Notes: generated by a model from the sequence alone, not told the origin. A stretch of 64,000 bases of DNA from Mucilaginibacter sp. cycad4 (GCF_034263275.1 NZ_CP139559.1:2046001-2110000); one strand, 5' to 3'; shown: positions 1 through 9,062, numbered from the stretch's first letter. Numbers and translations are program-made.

Positions 1-644
1 GCAAGCCTTAAGGCCTGTGTGCGGTTAAGGTTAAAACGCTTCAATAAGCCAAAAAACTCGTGGGTATCCTGTAAAGCTGTCCAGGCTTGTTGAAATTCAG
101 CAACATCAATCTCTTCGTCAGGCAATGAAGGTTTGGCAGGGGCAGGGCTTGGCAATAGGGCAACCGCTTGCTGATCTGCTTTGCGGAAACGAGCGACCAG
201 TTCCGGATATTTTTCGGTATTGCTTTTATCTGTAAGATATATTTTGTGTATCGCCACACCGTTGCCATCAAAAAATTGGAAGCTTTTAAGGTTGTTGTCC
301 TCTGCAGCAAAGCCTAATTTCCAATGGCTCATGAATAAGCGGAGATCGATATCAGGGCCTAAAACCAAACCAGCATGCGGGCCGAATGAAACTTTCTCGT
401 AAATGCCCTTGCGCTCGTGAACGCAATATTCGTTACGGGTGAGGGCCATTACATAACCTAAGGAGGTGATCTCTTTTAGCAGGTCCTCAAATTTATTTTC
501 AAGAATGGTCACGTTTTCGCCAAGACCGGTCATCAGTAATTCGGCTTCGCTAACGTTAAGTGCGGCAGCTATATCCCTGATCCTTTTCCTGGGATTTTCG
601 GCTTTGAATGCAAGATATTGTTCTTTTAATGATATGGTTTCCAT
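1..644 (-). CDS. hmuS: Hemin-degrading factor HmuS/HemS (partial, C-terminus off window)
   Basis: I translated this frame directly from the ATG complementary to 642-644; it stays open to the window edge, so about 214 N-terminal residues are present. The opening (METISLKEQYLAF, then RKRIRDIAAALNVSEAELL) is the typical start of HemS/HmuS/ChuS proteins, which bind heme in the cytoplasm and release iron or hand heme on. Near the edge FFGLLKRFNLNRTQALRLA matches the linker before the second HemS half. It starts 2 nt after the hmuV stop, so it is the last gene of the hmuTUV operon. The C-terminal half and its heme-ligand histidine cannot be seen. Confidence 0.88.
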   Translation of the reverse strand, partial: METISLKEQYLAFKAENPRKRIRDIAAALNVSEAELLMTGLGENVTILENKFEDLLKEITSLGYVMALTRNEYCVHERKGIYEKVSFGPHAGLVLGPDIDLRLFMSHWKLGFAAEDNNLKSFQFFDGNGVAIHKIYLTDKSNTEKYPELVARFRKADQQAVALLPSPAPAKPSLPDEEIDVAEFQQAWTALQDTHEFFGLLKRFNLNRTQALRL

Positions 645-646
645 AT

Positions 647-1462
647 TTAATTGTATAAAGTTCTAACTATAGCTTGTGCCTGGTGTTCGATTACCTTAGG
701 CATAATGAGTTGTTTAAGTGTGTTGGGATTGGTGAAAACATCGGCCTCGGTTTCAAAAACATCGTAAATGCTTTTGGTATTCAATATCTCGGCAGGGGAG
801 CCGTGGTACCATTTACGTCCGTTTTTCAGCATCATGATTTGATCGGCATATTGAGCGGCAAGGTTAATATCGTGCAAAATGGCTACTACCATAAAACCTT
901 TTTTTGCCAGCATGGCAGCCAGCGATAGCGTTTGCTGCTGATACAGGATATCCATGCCTGATACCGGCTCATCCAATAATAATAACGCTTCCGGCGTGTC
1001 CCAGATCTGGGCCAGCACACGCGCCAGGTGAACGCGCTGCTGCTCGCCGCCGGATAACGACAGAAATGAGCGTTCGGCCATGTGCGTTGTGCCGGTGATG
1101 GCCATTACCTCGTCAATAATATCCAGGTCGTGCGTTGCCGGTTTATTACCATAGTGCGGATAGCGGCCCATCTGCACTATCTCCATCGCCAAAAAATCAA
1201 GATTAATAATATTTTGCTGGTTGAGGATAGCACGTTTCAATGCCAGCTCTTTTGCCGAATAATGAATTAAAGGTTTTCCCGACAGGGAGATCGATCCGGT
1301 TGATGGTTTTTTTTCGGCGCTGAGCAAACGCATCAGCGATGATTTTCCAGCCCCGTTGGCGCCCAGGATCACCATAACCTCGCCGGGGTGCACCATAAAC
1401 GATACATCTTTTACCAGGGTGTGTTTCCCGGTTGTATAAGTTACGTTTTCGACTGTAAGCAT
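647..1462 (-). CDS. hmuV: Heme ABC transporter ATP-binding protein HmuV
   Basis: This is a cytoplasmic ATPase that powers heme import with HmuU and HmuT. All ABC motifs are present: Walker A GANGAGKS at residues 34-41, signature LSGGEQQR at 136-143 and Walker B LLLLDEP at 160-166, then an H-loop in ILHDINLAAQYAD. The length of 271 aa is normal for HmuV/FepC-type ATPases. Its start lies 1 nt from the hmuU stop and its stop 2 nt from hmuS, so translation is probably coupled. Heme rather than siderophore specificity is inferred from the HmuS and HmuY neighbours. Confidence 0.93.
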   Translation of the reverse strand: MLTVENVTYTTGKHTLVKDVSFMVHPGEVMVILGANGAGKSSLMRLLSAEKKPSTGSISLSGKPLIHYSAKELALKRAILNQQNIINLDFLAMEIVQMGRYPHYGNKPATHDLDIIDEVMAITGTTHMAERSFLSLSGGEQQRVHLARVLAQIWDTPEALLLLDEPVSGMDILYQQQTLSLAAMLAKKGFMVVAILHDINLAAQYADQIMMLKNGRKWYHGSPAEILNTKSIYDVFETEADVFTNPNTLKQLIMPKVIEHQAQAIVRTLYN

Positions 1463-1463
1463 C

Positions 1464-2504
1464 TTATCGGGTAATTTTCTTTTTGTCTTTTATTAAAATA
1501 TACAGGAAGACCGGCGTGCCCAGTAAAGCGGTTATCACACCGATAGGCAACTCGACCGGGGCAACCGCTTTGCGGGCTATCATATCGGCCAAAGTGAGGA
1601 TCAGGGCACCCAATAATGCAGATGCCGGCAGTACGCGGCGGTTATCCACCCCAAATATAAGCCTCACCATGTGTGGTACCAGCAAACCAACAAAGCTGAT
1701 AATGCCCGATACAGCTACCGATGCGCCAACTGCCATGGTGGCCAATACTACCACCCATCGTTTAACCCGCCCAACAGGCAAGCCCAATTGCTGCGCCTGT
1801 GTTTCGCCGAGGGCGAAGGCATTAAGCGTTTTGGCCATGGCAGGCAGAAGTATTAATGGAATAAACACAAATGGTACAAGGCATAAAACAATTTGCCATG
1901 TAGCGCCGCTAAGGCTTCCTAACAACCAAAACGTAATATTGCGTAACTGCTGATCATTGGCCATATAAGTAACTAAACCAGTTAAAGCCCCCGCAAGCGC
2001 GTTAACAGCTATGCCGGCCAGCAGCATGGTGGCTACATTGGGCCGGCCATCATTACGGGAGATTTGATAAACAACAAATGTGGCAATCCCAGCCCCTGCG
2101 AACGAGCCAAAGGCAAGTAAATAGTAACCCGGTAAATTGCCCAAACCGGCTAACAAAGCCGTTTCGGCAGCAATAATGAGTACCGCGAACAACGATGCTC
2201 CGGATGAGATCCCTATCAATCCTGGTTCGGCAAGGGGATTGCGAAAAATACCCTGTATGGCCGCGCCTGAAATACCTAAAGCCGCACCAACAAGCAGGCC
2301 CATGATTACACGCGGCATGCGCACAATGGTTAATACGGTGTCGTACTGCTCATCAACAGCTATGTTTTTAAATAGCCAAACTTTTTTTGCCAATATGAGT
2401 AACACATCCTGAAAAGGTATTTTCATGGCGCCCAAACTTAACGACAGGGCTGCTGTAAAAAAAACGCCTAAGCCTAATAATGTATAGATCAGTCCGTTTT
2501 TCAT
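1464..2504 (-). CDS. hmuU: Heme ABC transporter permease HmuU (FecCD family)
   Basis: This is an inner-membrane permease of the FecCD/BtuC family, 346 aa, with about ten hydrophobic segments. Family hallmarks are RMPRVIMGLLVGAALGISGA near residue 65, the GAAIQGIFRNPLAEPGLIGISSGA segment that follows, and a C-terminal GIISFVGLLVPHMVRL stretch. It forms the channel for heme delivered by HmuT and driven by HmuV. The start overlaps the hmuT stop by 4 nt (ATGA), a translational-coupling arrangement. Confidence 0.92.
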   Translation of the reverse strand: MKNGLIYTLLGLGVFFTAALSLSLGAMKIPFQDVLLILAKKVWLFKNIAVDEQYDTVLTIVRMPRVIMGLLVGAALGISGAAIQGIFRNPLAEPGLIGISSGASLFAVLIIAAETALLAGLGNLPGYYLLAFGSFAGAGIATFVVYQISRNDGRPNVATMLLAGIAVNALAGALTGLVTYMANDQQLRNITFWLLGSLSGATWQIVLCLVPFVFIPLILLPAMAKTLNAFALGETQAQQLGLPVGRVKRWVVVLATMAVGASVAVSGIISFVGLLVPHMVRLIFGVDNRRVLPASALLGALILTLADMIARKAVAPVELPIGVITALLGTPVFLYILIKDKKKITR

Positions 2505-3349
2505 TGCAGGTTTTTGTTCAGCATTGTAATAGCCTGGTCAAGCCTTACGCTGAAGTTGATCAAAAGCTCTCCGTCCATCTGCACGATTTTTTTGTTTTTA
2601 CCAGCATTGGTTTGGGCTACCCCCGGCATTTTTAATACGGCTTCAGCTCCGCCAAGGCTGCTCAATCCAAAATCGAACATCAAAATCACATCGGGGTTTG
2701 CTTCTATTAACGACTCGGTAGTGTATGGCTTAAAGTTGTCGAAACCCTGTGCCGCATTCTTACCGCCGGCTAACGATATGATAGCATCGATATTGGTGTG
2801 TTGCCCGGCAACCAGCATTACACCAGTACCGCGGGCATAAATGAATAACACTTTCGGTATTTTAGCGCTCTTTTTAACACCGGCCAATGCCTTACCTACT
2901 TTGGCCTGTGTTTGTTTAGCCAAAGCTTCACCTTTAGCCGGAACCTGGAGCGCAGCGGCTACCGCTTTAATAAAAGCTATCGGGCCACTTACAGAATAAT
3001 CCTGTTTGATATTAACGAGATTGATACCGGCTGATTGCAGCTGATAGGCTATCTCTTTTGACACGCTGCCTTCCGGGGCAAGTATCAAATCGGGTTTGAA
3101 CGAGATCAATCCTTCGGCAGATACTGTACGATTTTTGCTTACTTTGGGTAAGGCGACAACATAGGCCGGGTAAATACTGGTTACATCAACAGCTACGATA
3201 TTTTTTCCAAAGCCTAAGGCATCGACAGTTTCGGTTAAAGCCCCGCTTAGGGTAATGATTCGCTTAGGTGCCGCTGCGTTGGCATTTATGCTGAAGCCTA
3301 TCAGTAGGAGGAAGGCAATGCCTTTTATGTATTTGGTGAATAAATTCAT
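2501..3349 (-). CDS. hmuT: Heme-binding periplasmic protein HmuT
   Basis: This is a periplasmic substrate-binding protein of the cobalamin/heme class, about 282 aa from the chosen ATG. I start at 3349 (MNLFTKYIKGIAFLLL) because it gives a clean signal peptide ending near ANA-AAP and avoids overlap with the upstream HmuY-like gene. A longer in-frame extension to 3442 would overlap that gene and place the signal peptide internally. The body begins PKRIITLSGALTETVDALG, the usual TroA/FepB-like start, and later has IKPDLILAPEG-like and ANPDVILMFD segments. It hands heme to HmuUV, encoded immediately downstream. Confidence 0.9.
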   Translation of the reverse strand: MNLFTKYIKGIAFLLLIGFSINANAAAPKRIITLSGALTETVDALGFGKNIVAVDVTSIYPAYVVALPKVSKNRTVSAEGLISFKPDLILAPEGSVSKEIAYQLQSAGINLVNIKQDYSVSGPIAFIKAVAAALQVPAKGEALAKQTQAKVGKALAGVKKSAKIPKVLFIYARGTGVMLVAGQHTNIDAIISLAGGKNAAQGFDNFKPYTTESLIEANPDVILMFDFGLSSLGGAEAVLKMPGVAQTNAGKNKKIVQMDGELLINFSVRLDQAITMLNKNLQ

Positions 3350-3371
3350 AGTAATTGGGTGCAGGTCCGTT

Positions 3372-3878
3372 TTAAAGAGCGCTGTAACGGAATGTATAAT
3401 TAGCCGAAGCTCCATCCGGTCCGTCTTTATAGTAGCTATCAATAATTAGTTTATAAAATTTACCGGCGGCTGTATGGATAAAGATCACCTTGCCTGGGAT
3501 AGGACTGATCTGGTGGTTATCCATATTATAAGTATACCAACCATTGCCGCTTCCCCACGGAATAGCTTGCTTACCTTTTTTATAGCCCGATGCCGGTGCT
3601 TTATCGATCTTATCAAATGACGCATCTGAAACAATCTGCCCTTCGGCTGCACCTTGTACAATAATGCCGGTGTGTTGAAAAGAGATATCCCAGCCGGTTT
3701 TCGCGGTATCAGCCTCGTTTACTTCAGTTCCTTTTTCGAAATTAAAGTAGGCCATTTTATCAGCCGCATTAAGATTTTGGATTTTTTTTATAGCAGAGCT
3801 TTGCGAAAAAGCGTAGCCAATTGGCATTATTAAGCCGGTTAGCAGGAGCCTGTAACTTATTTTTTTAAGGTTGATCAT
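3372..3878 (-). CDS. HmuY-like secreted heme-binding protein
   Basis: This 168-aa protein has an N-terminal signal peptide ending near AFSQ and no lipobox cysteine, so it is probably secreted or periplasmic. The HmuY-family pattern is clear: DKMAYFNFEKGTEV, then TGWDISFQHTGI, then GNGWYTYNMDNHQISPIPGK, and a C-terminal FYKLIIDSYYKDG...YTFRYSAL. HmuY proteins capture heme outside the cell. It is the first gene of the leftward hmuTUVS operon and lacks the lipid anchor of the two paralogues at 6597 and 7283. The heme ligands cannot be assigned by eye. Confidence 0.82.
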   Translation of the reverse strand: MINLKKISYRLLLTGLIMPIGYAFSQSSAIKKIQNLNAADKMAYFNFEKGTEVNEADTAKTGWDISFQHTGIIVQGAAEGQIVSDASFDKIDKAPASGYKKGKQAIPWGSGNGWYTYNMDNHQISPIPGKVIFIHTAAGKFYKLIIDSYYKDGPDGASANYTFRYSAL

Positions 3879-3913
3879 GATCTGAAATTAATTTGAATGT
3901 GGCATTGATTATG

Positions 3914-3943
3914 CAAATCAACTATTTAATTAGACTAATTCAA
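3914..3943 (-). promoter_or_regulatory. Predicted Bacteroidota promoter for the hmuY-T-U-V-S operon
   Basis: On the minus strand there is a TTG (complement of 3941-3943), exactly 19 nt of spacer, then TTGATTTG (complement of 3914-3921). The latter matches the Bacteroidota -7 consensus TAnnTTTG at all but one fixed base. It lies about 36 nt upstream of the HmuY-like start codon, a plausible leader length. The assignment rests on the consensus only. Confidence 0.5.
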
Positions 3944-3954
3944 AATAATAAGCA
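3923..3954. promoter_or_regulatory. Candidate iron/heme operator, copy A (TTAGACTAATT)
   Basis: TTAGACTAATT lies at 3930-3940, followed by CAAAATAATAAGCA. The half-site falls between the -33 and -7 elements of the predicted leftward promoter, where a bound repressor would block RNA polymerase. A near copy lies at 4203-4213 before the divergent receptor gene. A Fur- or DtxR-type regulator is the natural guess from the gene content, but the sequence does not identify it. Confidence 0.45.
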
Positions 3955-4196
3955 GGTTTTTATGGACTTGGTATTTTAAGAAAAAGCTAATCGTTGGCTT
4001 TTTGGTTTCTAAATAGTGTTTGTGCAAATATTTGATTTTTAGTTGTTTGTATATTACCTGTCTCTTTATTAATGTCCCCGGTTCTTGTCGTAGTTTATCT
4101 GCTCCTCCAAAAAGGGTAAAACTTTATCCTTAAACAGTAAAAGAAAATCCCGATTGCGTAAATGATTTCTCATTTCTATAAACGACTTTTGCTTTT

Positions 4197-4224
4197 GTTT
4201 ATTTAGACTTATTAAAAATAAGCA
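4197..4224. promoter_or_regulatory. Candidate iron/heme operator, copy B (TTAGACTTATT)
   Basis: TTAGACTTATT at 4203-4213 is followed by AAAAATAAGCA, repeating copy A (10 of 11 core bases identical, and the same AT-rich then AAGCA tail). It ends about 18 nt before the receptor start codon, so it may act on the promoter or the early transcribed region. No clean -33/-7 pair was found for this strand. Confidence 0.45.
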
Positions 4225-4241
4225 AATGTAATTTGTATTCA

Positions 4242-6593
4242 ATGTTTAAATTTTACCTGATGCTTTATCTCTCCTGCTTTTTAAAGTCCGCTGCCGAACC
4301 CCTTTATAAAATAAGCGGGCAGGTGAAGAGCGAACTGGGGGAGCCGGTTAATGCAGCTACTATCCTTATCAAAGAAAACTTAAGAGGCACCCAAACTGAT
4401 ACGGTTGGCCGTTTTATGATTGAACAGTTAAAGCAGGGCGAATACACGCTGATCATTTCAGCTGTGGGGTATGAAAAGCGCTTTCAGCAGGTTGTTATCA
4501 ATAAAGCTTCTGTTAATAATTTAAGTATCCGGTTAAAGGTATCGGCACAAAACCTTAAAGAGGTAAACGTATTGGGCAAACAGGAAAGCCACGATAACCT
4601 GATCGAGTTTACCCGCACACCGATGCCCTCAACAGTGATCAGCCGAAAACAGATTGAGATGATGGGGAGCCGTCGGTTGGATGAGGTATTGAAAGAGCAA
4701 ACCGGTTTGGCTATTGTGAATGATATAGGTTCGGGTGCGAGGGCGGTAGGCCTTCAGCTGCAGGGCTTTGACAGCGGCTATACCATGATCATGATAGATG
4801 GTCAGCCGATGACAGGCCGTAATTCCGGGAATTTTGACCTGTCGCGTATAACAGTTGCTAATATCGAACGGATTGAGATCATTAAAGGCGCGTCATCATG
4901 CCTGTTTGGCAGCGAGGCATTGGCCGGGGTAGTCAATATAGTTACCCGCCAAAATATATCACAAAGCCAGGGATTGGCCAGTTTACGCTATGGCAGTTTT
5001 AATACGTTGGATGCAACACTGGAAGGTGAAACACCTTTTACAGGCGGCAGGGGCTCGGGTTATATATCCGGTAATTATTACCGTACCGATGGTTTTAACG
5101 CCAACCCTTACCTGAGCGAAGGTAAAACGGCACCACCTTATGATAGCTATACCATACAGGGAAGGGGCAGGTACACTTTAAGTAAAATGAATGCGCTTAA
5201 TATAACAGGCAGGTATGCGGTGCGTAATTCGGTTAATCAAACTGCTTACAATACGGTGCCAACCCGCGATGTGCTGGTTGAAAGGGACCTGAATGCGTCG
5301 GCTATTTTAAATACAAATTTTAAGAGTGGCCTGCGTTTAAAAACGCAATATTACCTTACCCGTTACGCTACCGATCAAAACATTACCAACCTGGCCAACA
5401 GCCAGGTTATACCTGCCAACAACTTTGTGCAATACCTGCATCGCGGCGAATTACAGGCCTCCCAAACCTACTGGGGTACTATGGTGCTTACAGGTGGTAC
5501 GGGTATCCAGTACGAAACGATGAATAACAACCTGTACAGCGGGGTTAAAAGCCAGTCAACAGCCTTTGCTTATGGGCAGGCCGACTGGAAACTGAGTGAT
5601 GAACTGGGCCTAACCGGTGGTGTGCGAGGTGAGCGCCATAGCCGTTACGGTAGCAGCCTCAACCCAAGTTTTGGTGTAAAATATCGGCCTGCGAAAGCAC
5701 TCACTTTAAAGGCGGCGATAGCAACCGGCTTTAAAACACCCGATTTCAGACAGCTATACCTCAATTTTACCAATTTGGCAGGCGGTGGCTATACCGTTTT
5801 AGGTACCGATGTTTTCGCCGCCGAACTTCAGAAACTACAGGATGCCGGGCAGATAGCAACAGTATTTGCCAATGCAGCTAAAGTAAACACACTTAAACCC
5901 GAGCGGTCTGTGGCCTATAGCGCCGGCTTTACTTTGCAGCTAAGCGCCAGTGTAAAGGCGGATGTAAATGGCTTTTATAATAACGTACGCAACTTTATCA
6001 ATACCGACCAGGTGGCTTCAAAAAAAGGCGGCCAGCAGGTGTTCTCTTATTTTAATATAGATCGTGCTTTTCTGATCGGTGCCGATGTTGGTCTGAGTTG
6101 GAGGGTGGTTCGCGGGTTTAATGTGTCGGCAGGCTATCAACTGCTTTATGCGAAAGATAGGGGCGTTATTGATTCGATCAAAGCAGGCAGAGGCAATTAT
6201 GCCGGGGTATATGATACCAATACCGGTCAAACCCGCCGCTCAAAAACATCCGACTATTTCGGGTTGAATAACCGTTCCCGGCACATGGCAAACATAAAGT
6301 TTACTTATGAATACGAACCCAAAGGCATCACCGGCACTTTCAGGGTTAACTACCGGGGCAAGTATGGTTTCCAGGAGGCAAACCTGCCCAACGGATTTCT
6401 TGACCCGTATGACACCTATGTATCCAGCTTTTTCCTGTTCAACGCATCGGTGCAAAAAAAACTGATGAACAATCACTTTTCGGTACAGCTGACTGCCGAC
6501 AACATCTTTAACTACCGTGATCAACTGATGCCGGCCCAAAGCGGGCGTACCATTATGCTTGGCCTTAACTATCGATTTTTTAAACAACAATAA
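4242..6593 (+). CDS. TonB-dependent outer-membrane receptor, likely for heme or hemoproteins
   Basis: This is a 783-aa TonB-dependent receptor with a short signal sequence, a carboxypeptidase-regulatory-like domain (about residues 20-105), a plug domain containing RTPMPSTVISRKQIEMMGSR and IERIEIIKGASSCLFGSEAL, and a beta-barrel ending in LGLNYRFFKQ. The barrel contains GFKTPDFRQLYLNF and TLKPERSVAYSAGF, which resemble the FRAP and NPNL boxes of heme receptors. The ATG at 4242 is preferred over an in-frame TTG at 4233. It stands 3 nt before an HmuY lipoprotein gene, matching the HmuR-HmuY partnership, and diverges from hmuTUV. The ligand is inferred from context. Confidence 0.88.
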   Translation: MFKFYLMLYLSCFLKSAAEPLYKISGQVKSELGEPVNAATILIKENLRGTQTDTVGRFMIEQLKQGEYTLIISAVGYEKRFQQVVINKASVNNLSIRLKVSAQNLKEVNVLGKQESHDNLIEFTRTPMPSTVISRKQIEMMGSRRLDEVLKEQTGLAIVNDIGSGARAVGLQLQGFDSGYTMIMIDGQPMTGRNSGNFDLSRITVANIERIEIIKGASSCLFGSEALAGVVNIVTRQNISQSQGLASLRYGSFNTLDATLEGETPFTGGRGSGYISGNYYRTDGFNANPYLSEGKTAPPYDSYTIQGRGRYTLSKMNALNITGRYAVRNSVNQTAYNTVPTRDVLVERDLNASAILNTNFKSGLRLKTQYYLTRYATDQNITNLANSQVIPANNFVQYLHRGELQASQTYWGTMVLTGGTGIQYETMNNNLYSGVKSQSTAFAYGQADWKLSDELGLTGGVRGERHSRYGSSLNPSFGVKYRPAKALTLKAAIATGFKTPDFRQLYLNFTNLAGGGYTVLGTDVFAAELQKLQDAGQIATVFANAAKVNTLKPERSVAYSAGFTLQLSASVKADVNGFYNNVRNFINTDQVASKKGGQQVFSYFNIDRAFLIGADVGLSWRVVRGFNVSAGYQLLYAKDRGVIDSIKAGRGNYAGVYDTNTGQTRRSKTSDYFGLNNRSRHMANIKFTYEYEPKGITGTFRVNYRGKYGFQEANLPNGFLDPYDTYVSSFFLFNASVQKKLMNNHFSVQLTADNIFNYRDQLMPAQSGRTIMLGLNYRFFKQQ

Positions 6594-6596
6594 ACT

Positions 6597-7271
6597 ATGA
6601 TGAAACTAATATCAACCTATAAAAACCATTATCAAATGCTGCTCATCGCCCTGGCTGTGGTTACCGCTCTTAGCTCATGCACAAAGGAGCAGGTAAAACC
6701 ACAGCTCCAGGATGGCAGCAGCACGGTAGTTGCCGATTTGCCTGGTGATGTTGGCAGCACCATTAATACAGGCTTTAAAACTTTCTATTTCAGCTTTTCT
6801 ACTAATGGTAAAGTTGATAGTACAGCCAAGCAAAGCTCCTTATGGGATCTCTCTTTTGGACGTGAATACAATTCATATATAGGGATTAACAACGGTACCA
6901 ACCCGGGAAGCTACGGATTTGGCGGACAAGGAAAAGGGGTTTTAATCGCTGTTAACCAGGCTTACGATCTTGTGAAGGAAGCGCCATCTGATGCCGATTT
7001 CACCGGTAAAGGTGTAACCTCGGTTGGCTGGGATCCGGGTAACGGCTCGGGATGGTATTTCTATGATCTAAAAACACACATAGCAGTCCCTGTAAAAGGC
7101 CGAACCTTTGTATTGCGCACTGCCGAAGGTAAATACGCCAAGCTTGAACTGGTAAGTATGTATAAAGGTGCGCCCGCTGTAGTAACCGATTTAAACTGGC
7201 CATCTCCTTATTTCACGTTCCGCTACTTTGTTCAGCAGGATGGCAGCAGGAATTTATCAACCAAAAATTAA
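6597..7271 (+). CDS. HmuY-family heme-binding lipoprotein
   Basis: This 224-aa lipoprotein has lipobox LSSC with Cys28, followed by TKE, a Bacteroidota surface-export type of start. The HmuY pattern follows: FKTFYFSFSTNGKV, SSLWDLSFGREYNSYIG, then GNGSGWYFYDLKTHIAVPVK, RTFVLRTAEGKYAKLELVSM and PYFTFRYFVQQ. It should sit on the outer membrane and pass heme to the receptor encoded just upstream (3-nt gap). It is a larger paralogue of the protein at 3372. Confidence 0.86.
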   Translation: MMKLISTYKNHYQMLLIALAVVTALSSCTKEQVKPQLQDGSSTVVADLPGDVGSTINTGFKTFYFSFSTNGKVDSTAKQSSLWDLSFGREYNSYIGINNGTNPGSYGFGGQGKGVLIAVNQAYDLVKEAPSDADFTGKGVTSVGWDPGNGSGWYFYDLKTHIAVPVKGRTFVLRTAEGKYAKLELVSMYKGAPAVVTDLNWPSPYFTFRYFVQQDGSRNLSTKN

Positions 7272-7282
7272 AACAATTAATC

Positions 7283-8077
7283 ATGAAAGTCATAAATATA
7301 TTTCAAAAGCGTGCTGCTACAAGTATTTTAATGCTTGCTGTGTTAGCATTAACCTTTACTGCATGCAAAAAAAATGATGCGGTAACGCCTGATCCCACAC
7401 CTGTTGCCCCAATAAGGGATGCCGACAAGGTGCCTTACTACAAATTGCAGCGGGTTGAAAACCTGGCAGCACAAACCGATGATCAAAACCCTACAACGCC
7501 TAAAACAGAAATCCTATTTAGCCTTGATTATAAAAAAGAACAGCCGGCAAGCTACGCTAAAACCTCATTTTGGGATATCTCATTAAGTGGACTTTATAAC
7601 AGCTTTTTAGGCGGTAACAATAATACCGATGCAACAAACTCCGGTTACCAGGGACCTGGCAAAGGGGGGATCACCATTGTGCAGCAGACCTTTGATGATG
7701 TAACTGCTATCCCTGCGACTGCTGATTTTAACACAGGTAAAGGCCTGATAGGTACAGATGACAAGGGAAGCTTCGGTACAGGCACCGGCTGGTACCTGTA
7801 TGATTTTGGCGGAACAGTGGTTGGCGATGGCAGCGCTACCAAAGTACATGTAGCTTATGCACTGGGCAATCCGCTCAAGCTGGCCGACGGTAGTACCCTG
7901 GCTGCACGAACCATCATTGTTAAAACCGCTTCGGGCGATTATGCGAAGATCAAAATGATCAGTTGCTACAAGGACGTTTTTACGCCCGACCAGATGTTTA
8001 CCGATACCCCGCACATGTACTTCACTTTTGAATATGTAATAGTACCTGCCGGAAGCACAAAATTTGAGATCAAATAG
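7283..8077 (+). CDS. HmuY-family heme-binding lipoprotein, second tandem copy
   Basis: This 264-aa lipoprotein has lipobox FTAC at Cys28 followed by KKND. Core HmuY segments are recognisable: ILFSLDYKKEQPASYAKT, SFWDISLSGLYNSFLGG, GTGWYLYDFGGTVV, RTIIVKTASGDYAKIKMISC and YFTFEYVIVPAG. An insertion of about 20-25 residues (GDGSATKVHVAYALGN) before the RTIIVKT strand distinguishes it from the preceding paralogue, only 11 nt upstream. The two copies may bind different heme sources; that is inference. Confidence 0.85.
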   Translation: MKVINIFQKRAATSILMLAVLALTFTACKKNDAVTPDPTPVAPIRDADKVPYYKLQRVENLAAQTDDQNPTTPKTEILFSLDYKKEQPASYAKTSFWDISLSGLYNSFLGGNNNTDATNSGYQGPGKGGITIVQQTFDDVTAIPATADFNTGKGLIGTDDKGSFGTGTGWYLYDFGGTVVGDGSATKVHVAYALGNPLKLADGSTLAARTIIVKTASGDYAKIKMISCYKDVFTPDQMFTDTPHMYFTFEYVIVPAGSTKFEIK

Positions 8078-8093
8078 ACCCTATACTTACACT

Positions 8094-9062
8094 ATGAAAA
8101 TCAAATACTTCTACTTATTGCTCGCCGGCCTTATTACCGTATTTGCTGCCTGTAAAAAAACAATCTATCCCGATGCGCTGCCCCAAAACAAGATCCTGGA
8201 ATATAAGGTGGTGAACGTACAGGATACGGTGATCTACGGTTCGGTTGATAATATTGAAAATACCATAACCGTGTACATTCCTTACTATTATGGCCTAACG
8301 GTTATTGAACCTAAAATCACTTTAGATGCCAACGCTGCCCTTACAGCTACAGCGCAGCCAGTGAGTGTTGATAACAACGGGCAAACCTACACGGTAAAAG
8401 GAGGGGATGGCACGACACGTACTTACAAGCTGAATATTATACAGCAAAATACTGCCAGCCTTACCTTAAACTGGTTTGAGCTTGACCCCAGGGCTATTCC
8501 TAATGGTCAACTCACATTGATCAGCGGTAATTTTTTGAGTACGGGTACAGCATCGCTAAAAGTAACACTCTTAAACACTGCTACTAATAAAACTGTATTT
8601 GGCGATTTGAGCACTGCGCAGATCGTTACCAACGCCGATAGTTACGGCGACACTTATATACTGGGTATCAAAGCGCCTTTGGATATTGATAGTGGCCGTT
8701 ATAATGTCCAGGTAGATTATCTTGGCCATTCGGTGAAAATGGATAAACCGCTAAGGGTTTACTACAACCGCCCGCAAATTGCAACTACGTTTAATACGCA
8801 AACTGTAGCAGCCGGTGATTCCATCAGTTTTATTAACCAGGCAGATGTATTTATCGACCTGAAATCGGTGAAAGCTACGATAAGCGGACAGGCTTATGAT
8901 TTCCCTGTTCAAACCAGCACCCGCACAAAGATTGTGATCAAAGTTCCTGAAGGTTTGCCTGCCGGCAGCTGGGGCAGCACGCCTTTTAGTTTTCAGTTTG
9001 GCAACTGGCAGCCGGTAGTAACCAATGTGCCGCTGGTGGTTAAATCCAACACCGGCGGTTAA
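8094..9062 (+). CDS. Surface lipoprotein of unknown function in heme operon (DUF5018/IPT-like domains)
   Basis: This 322-aa predicted lipoprotein (VFAAC, Cys20, then KK) has an N-terminal beta-domain (about residues 30-125) with ITVYIPYYYGLTVIEPKITL and GQTYTVKGGDGTTRTYKLNI, the pattern of DUF5018/cadherin-like repeats. Two further beta-rich, IPT-like segments follow. The ATG at 8094 is chosen because it gives the signal peptide; an upstream in-frame ATG at 8064 would overlap the preceding gene. A protein of the same architecture is encoded at 10034, again directly after an HmuY-like gene. I do not know its function; a heme-receptor accessory role is inferred from position. Confidence 0.75.
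   Translation: MKIKYFYLLLAGLITVFAACKKTIYPDALPQNKILEYKVVNVQDTVIYGSVDNIENTITVYIPYYYGLTVIEPKITLDANAALTATAQPVSVDNNGQTYTVKGGDGTTRTYKLNIIQQNTASLTLNWFELDPRAIPNGQLTLISGNFLSTGTASLKVTLLNTATNKTVFGDLSTAQIVTNADSYGDTYILGIKAPLDIDSGRYNVQVDYLGHSVKMDKPLRVYYNRPQIATTFNTQTVAAGDSISFINQADVFIDLKSVKATISGQAYDFPVQTSTRTKIVIKVPEGLPAGSWGSTPFSFQFGNWQPVVTNVPLVVKSNTGG

Larger units (their letters stand above)
3879..4241. other. Divergent intergenic region between the two heme transcription units
   Basis: This 363-bp AT-rich region has no credible ORF. It holds a predicted leftward promoter and two copies of a TTAGACTnATT motif, one near each end (listed separately). The stretch between the two copies (about 3955-4196) shows nothing I can name. 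Both arms of the heme island are presumably controlled from here. Confidence 0.7.

Noticed and set aside
1483..1953. 156-aa plus-strand frame
   Set aside because: It lies wholly antisense to hmuU, has a low-complexity Thr/Pro/Ala composition and matches no family; it is a shadow frame.
3372..3442. Extended N-terminus of HmuT reaching 3442
   Set aside because: The extension overlaps the HmuY-like gene and would put the signal peptide 31 residues inside the protein.
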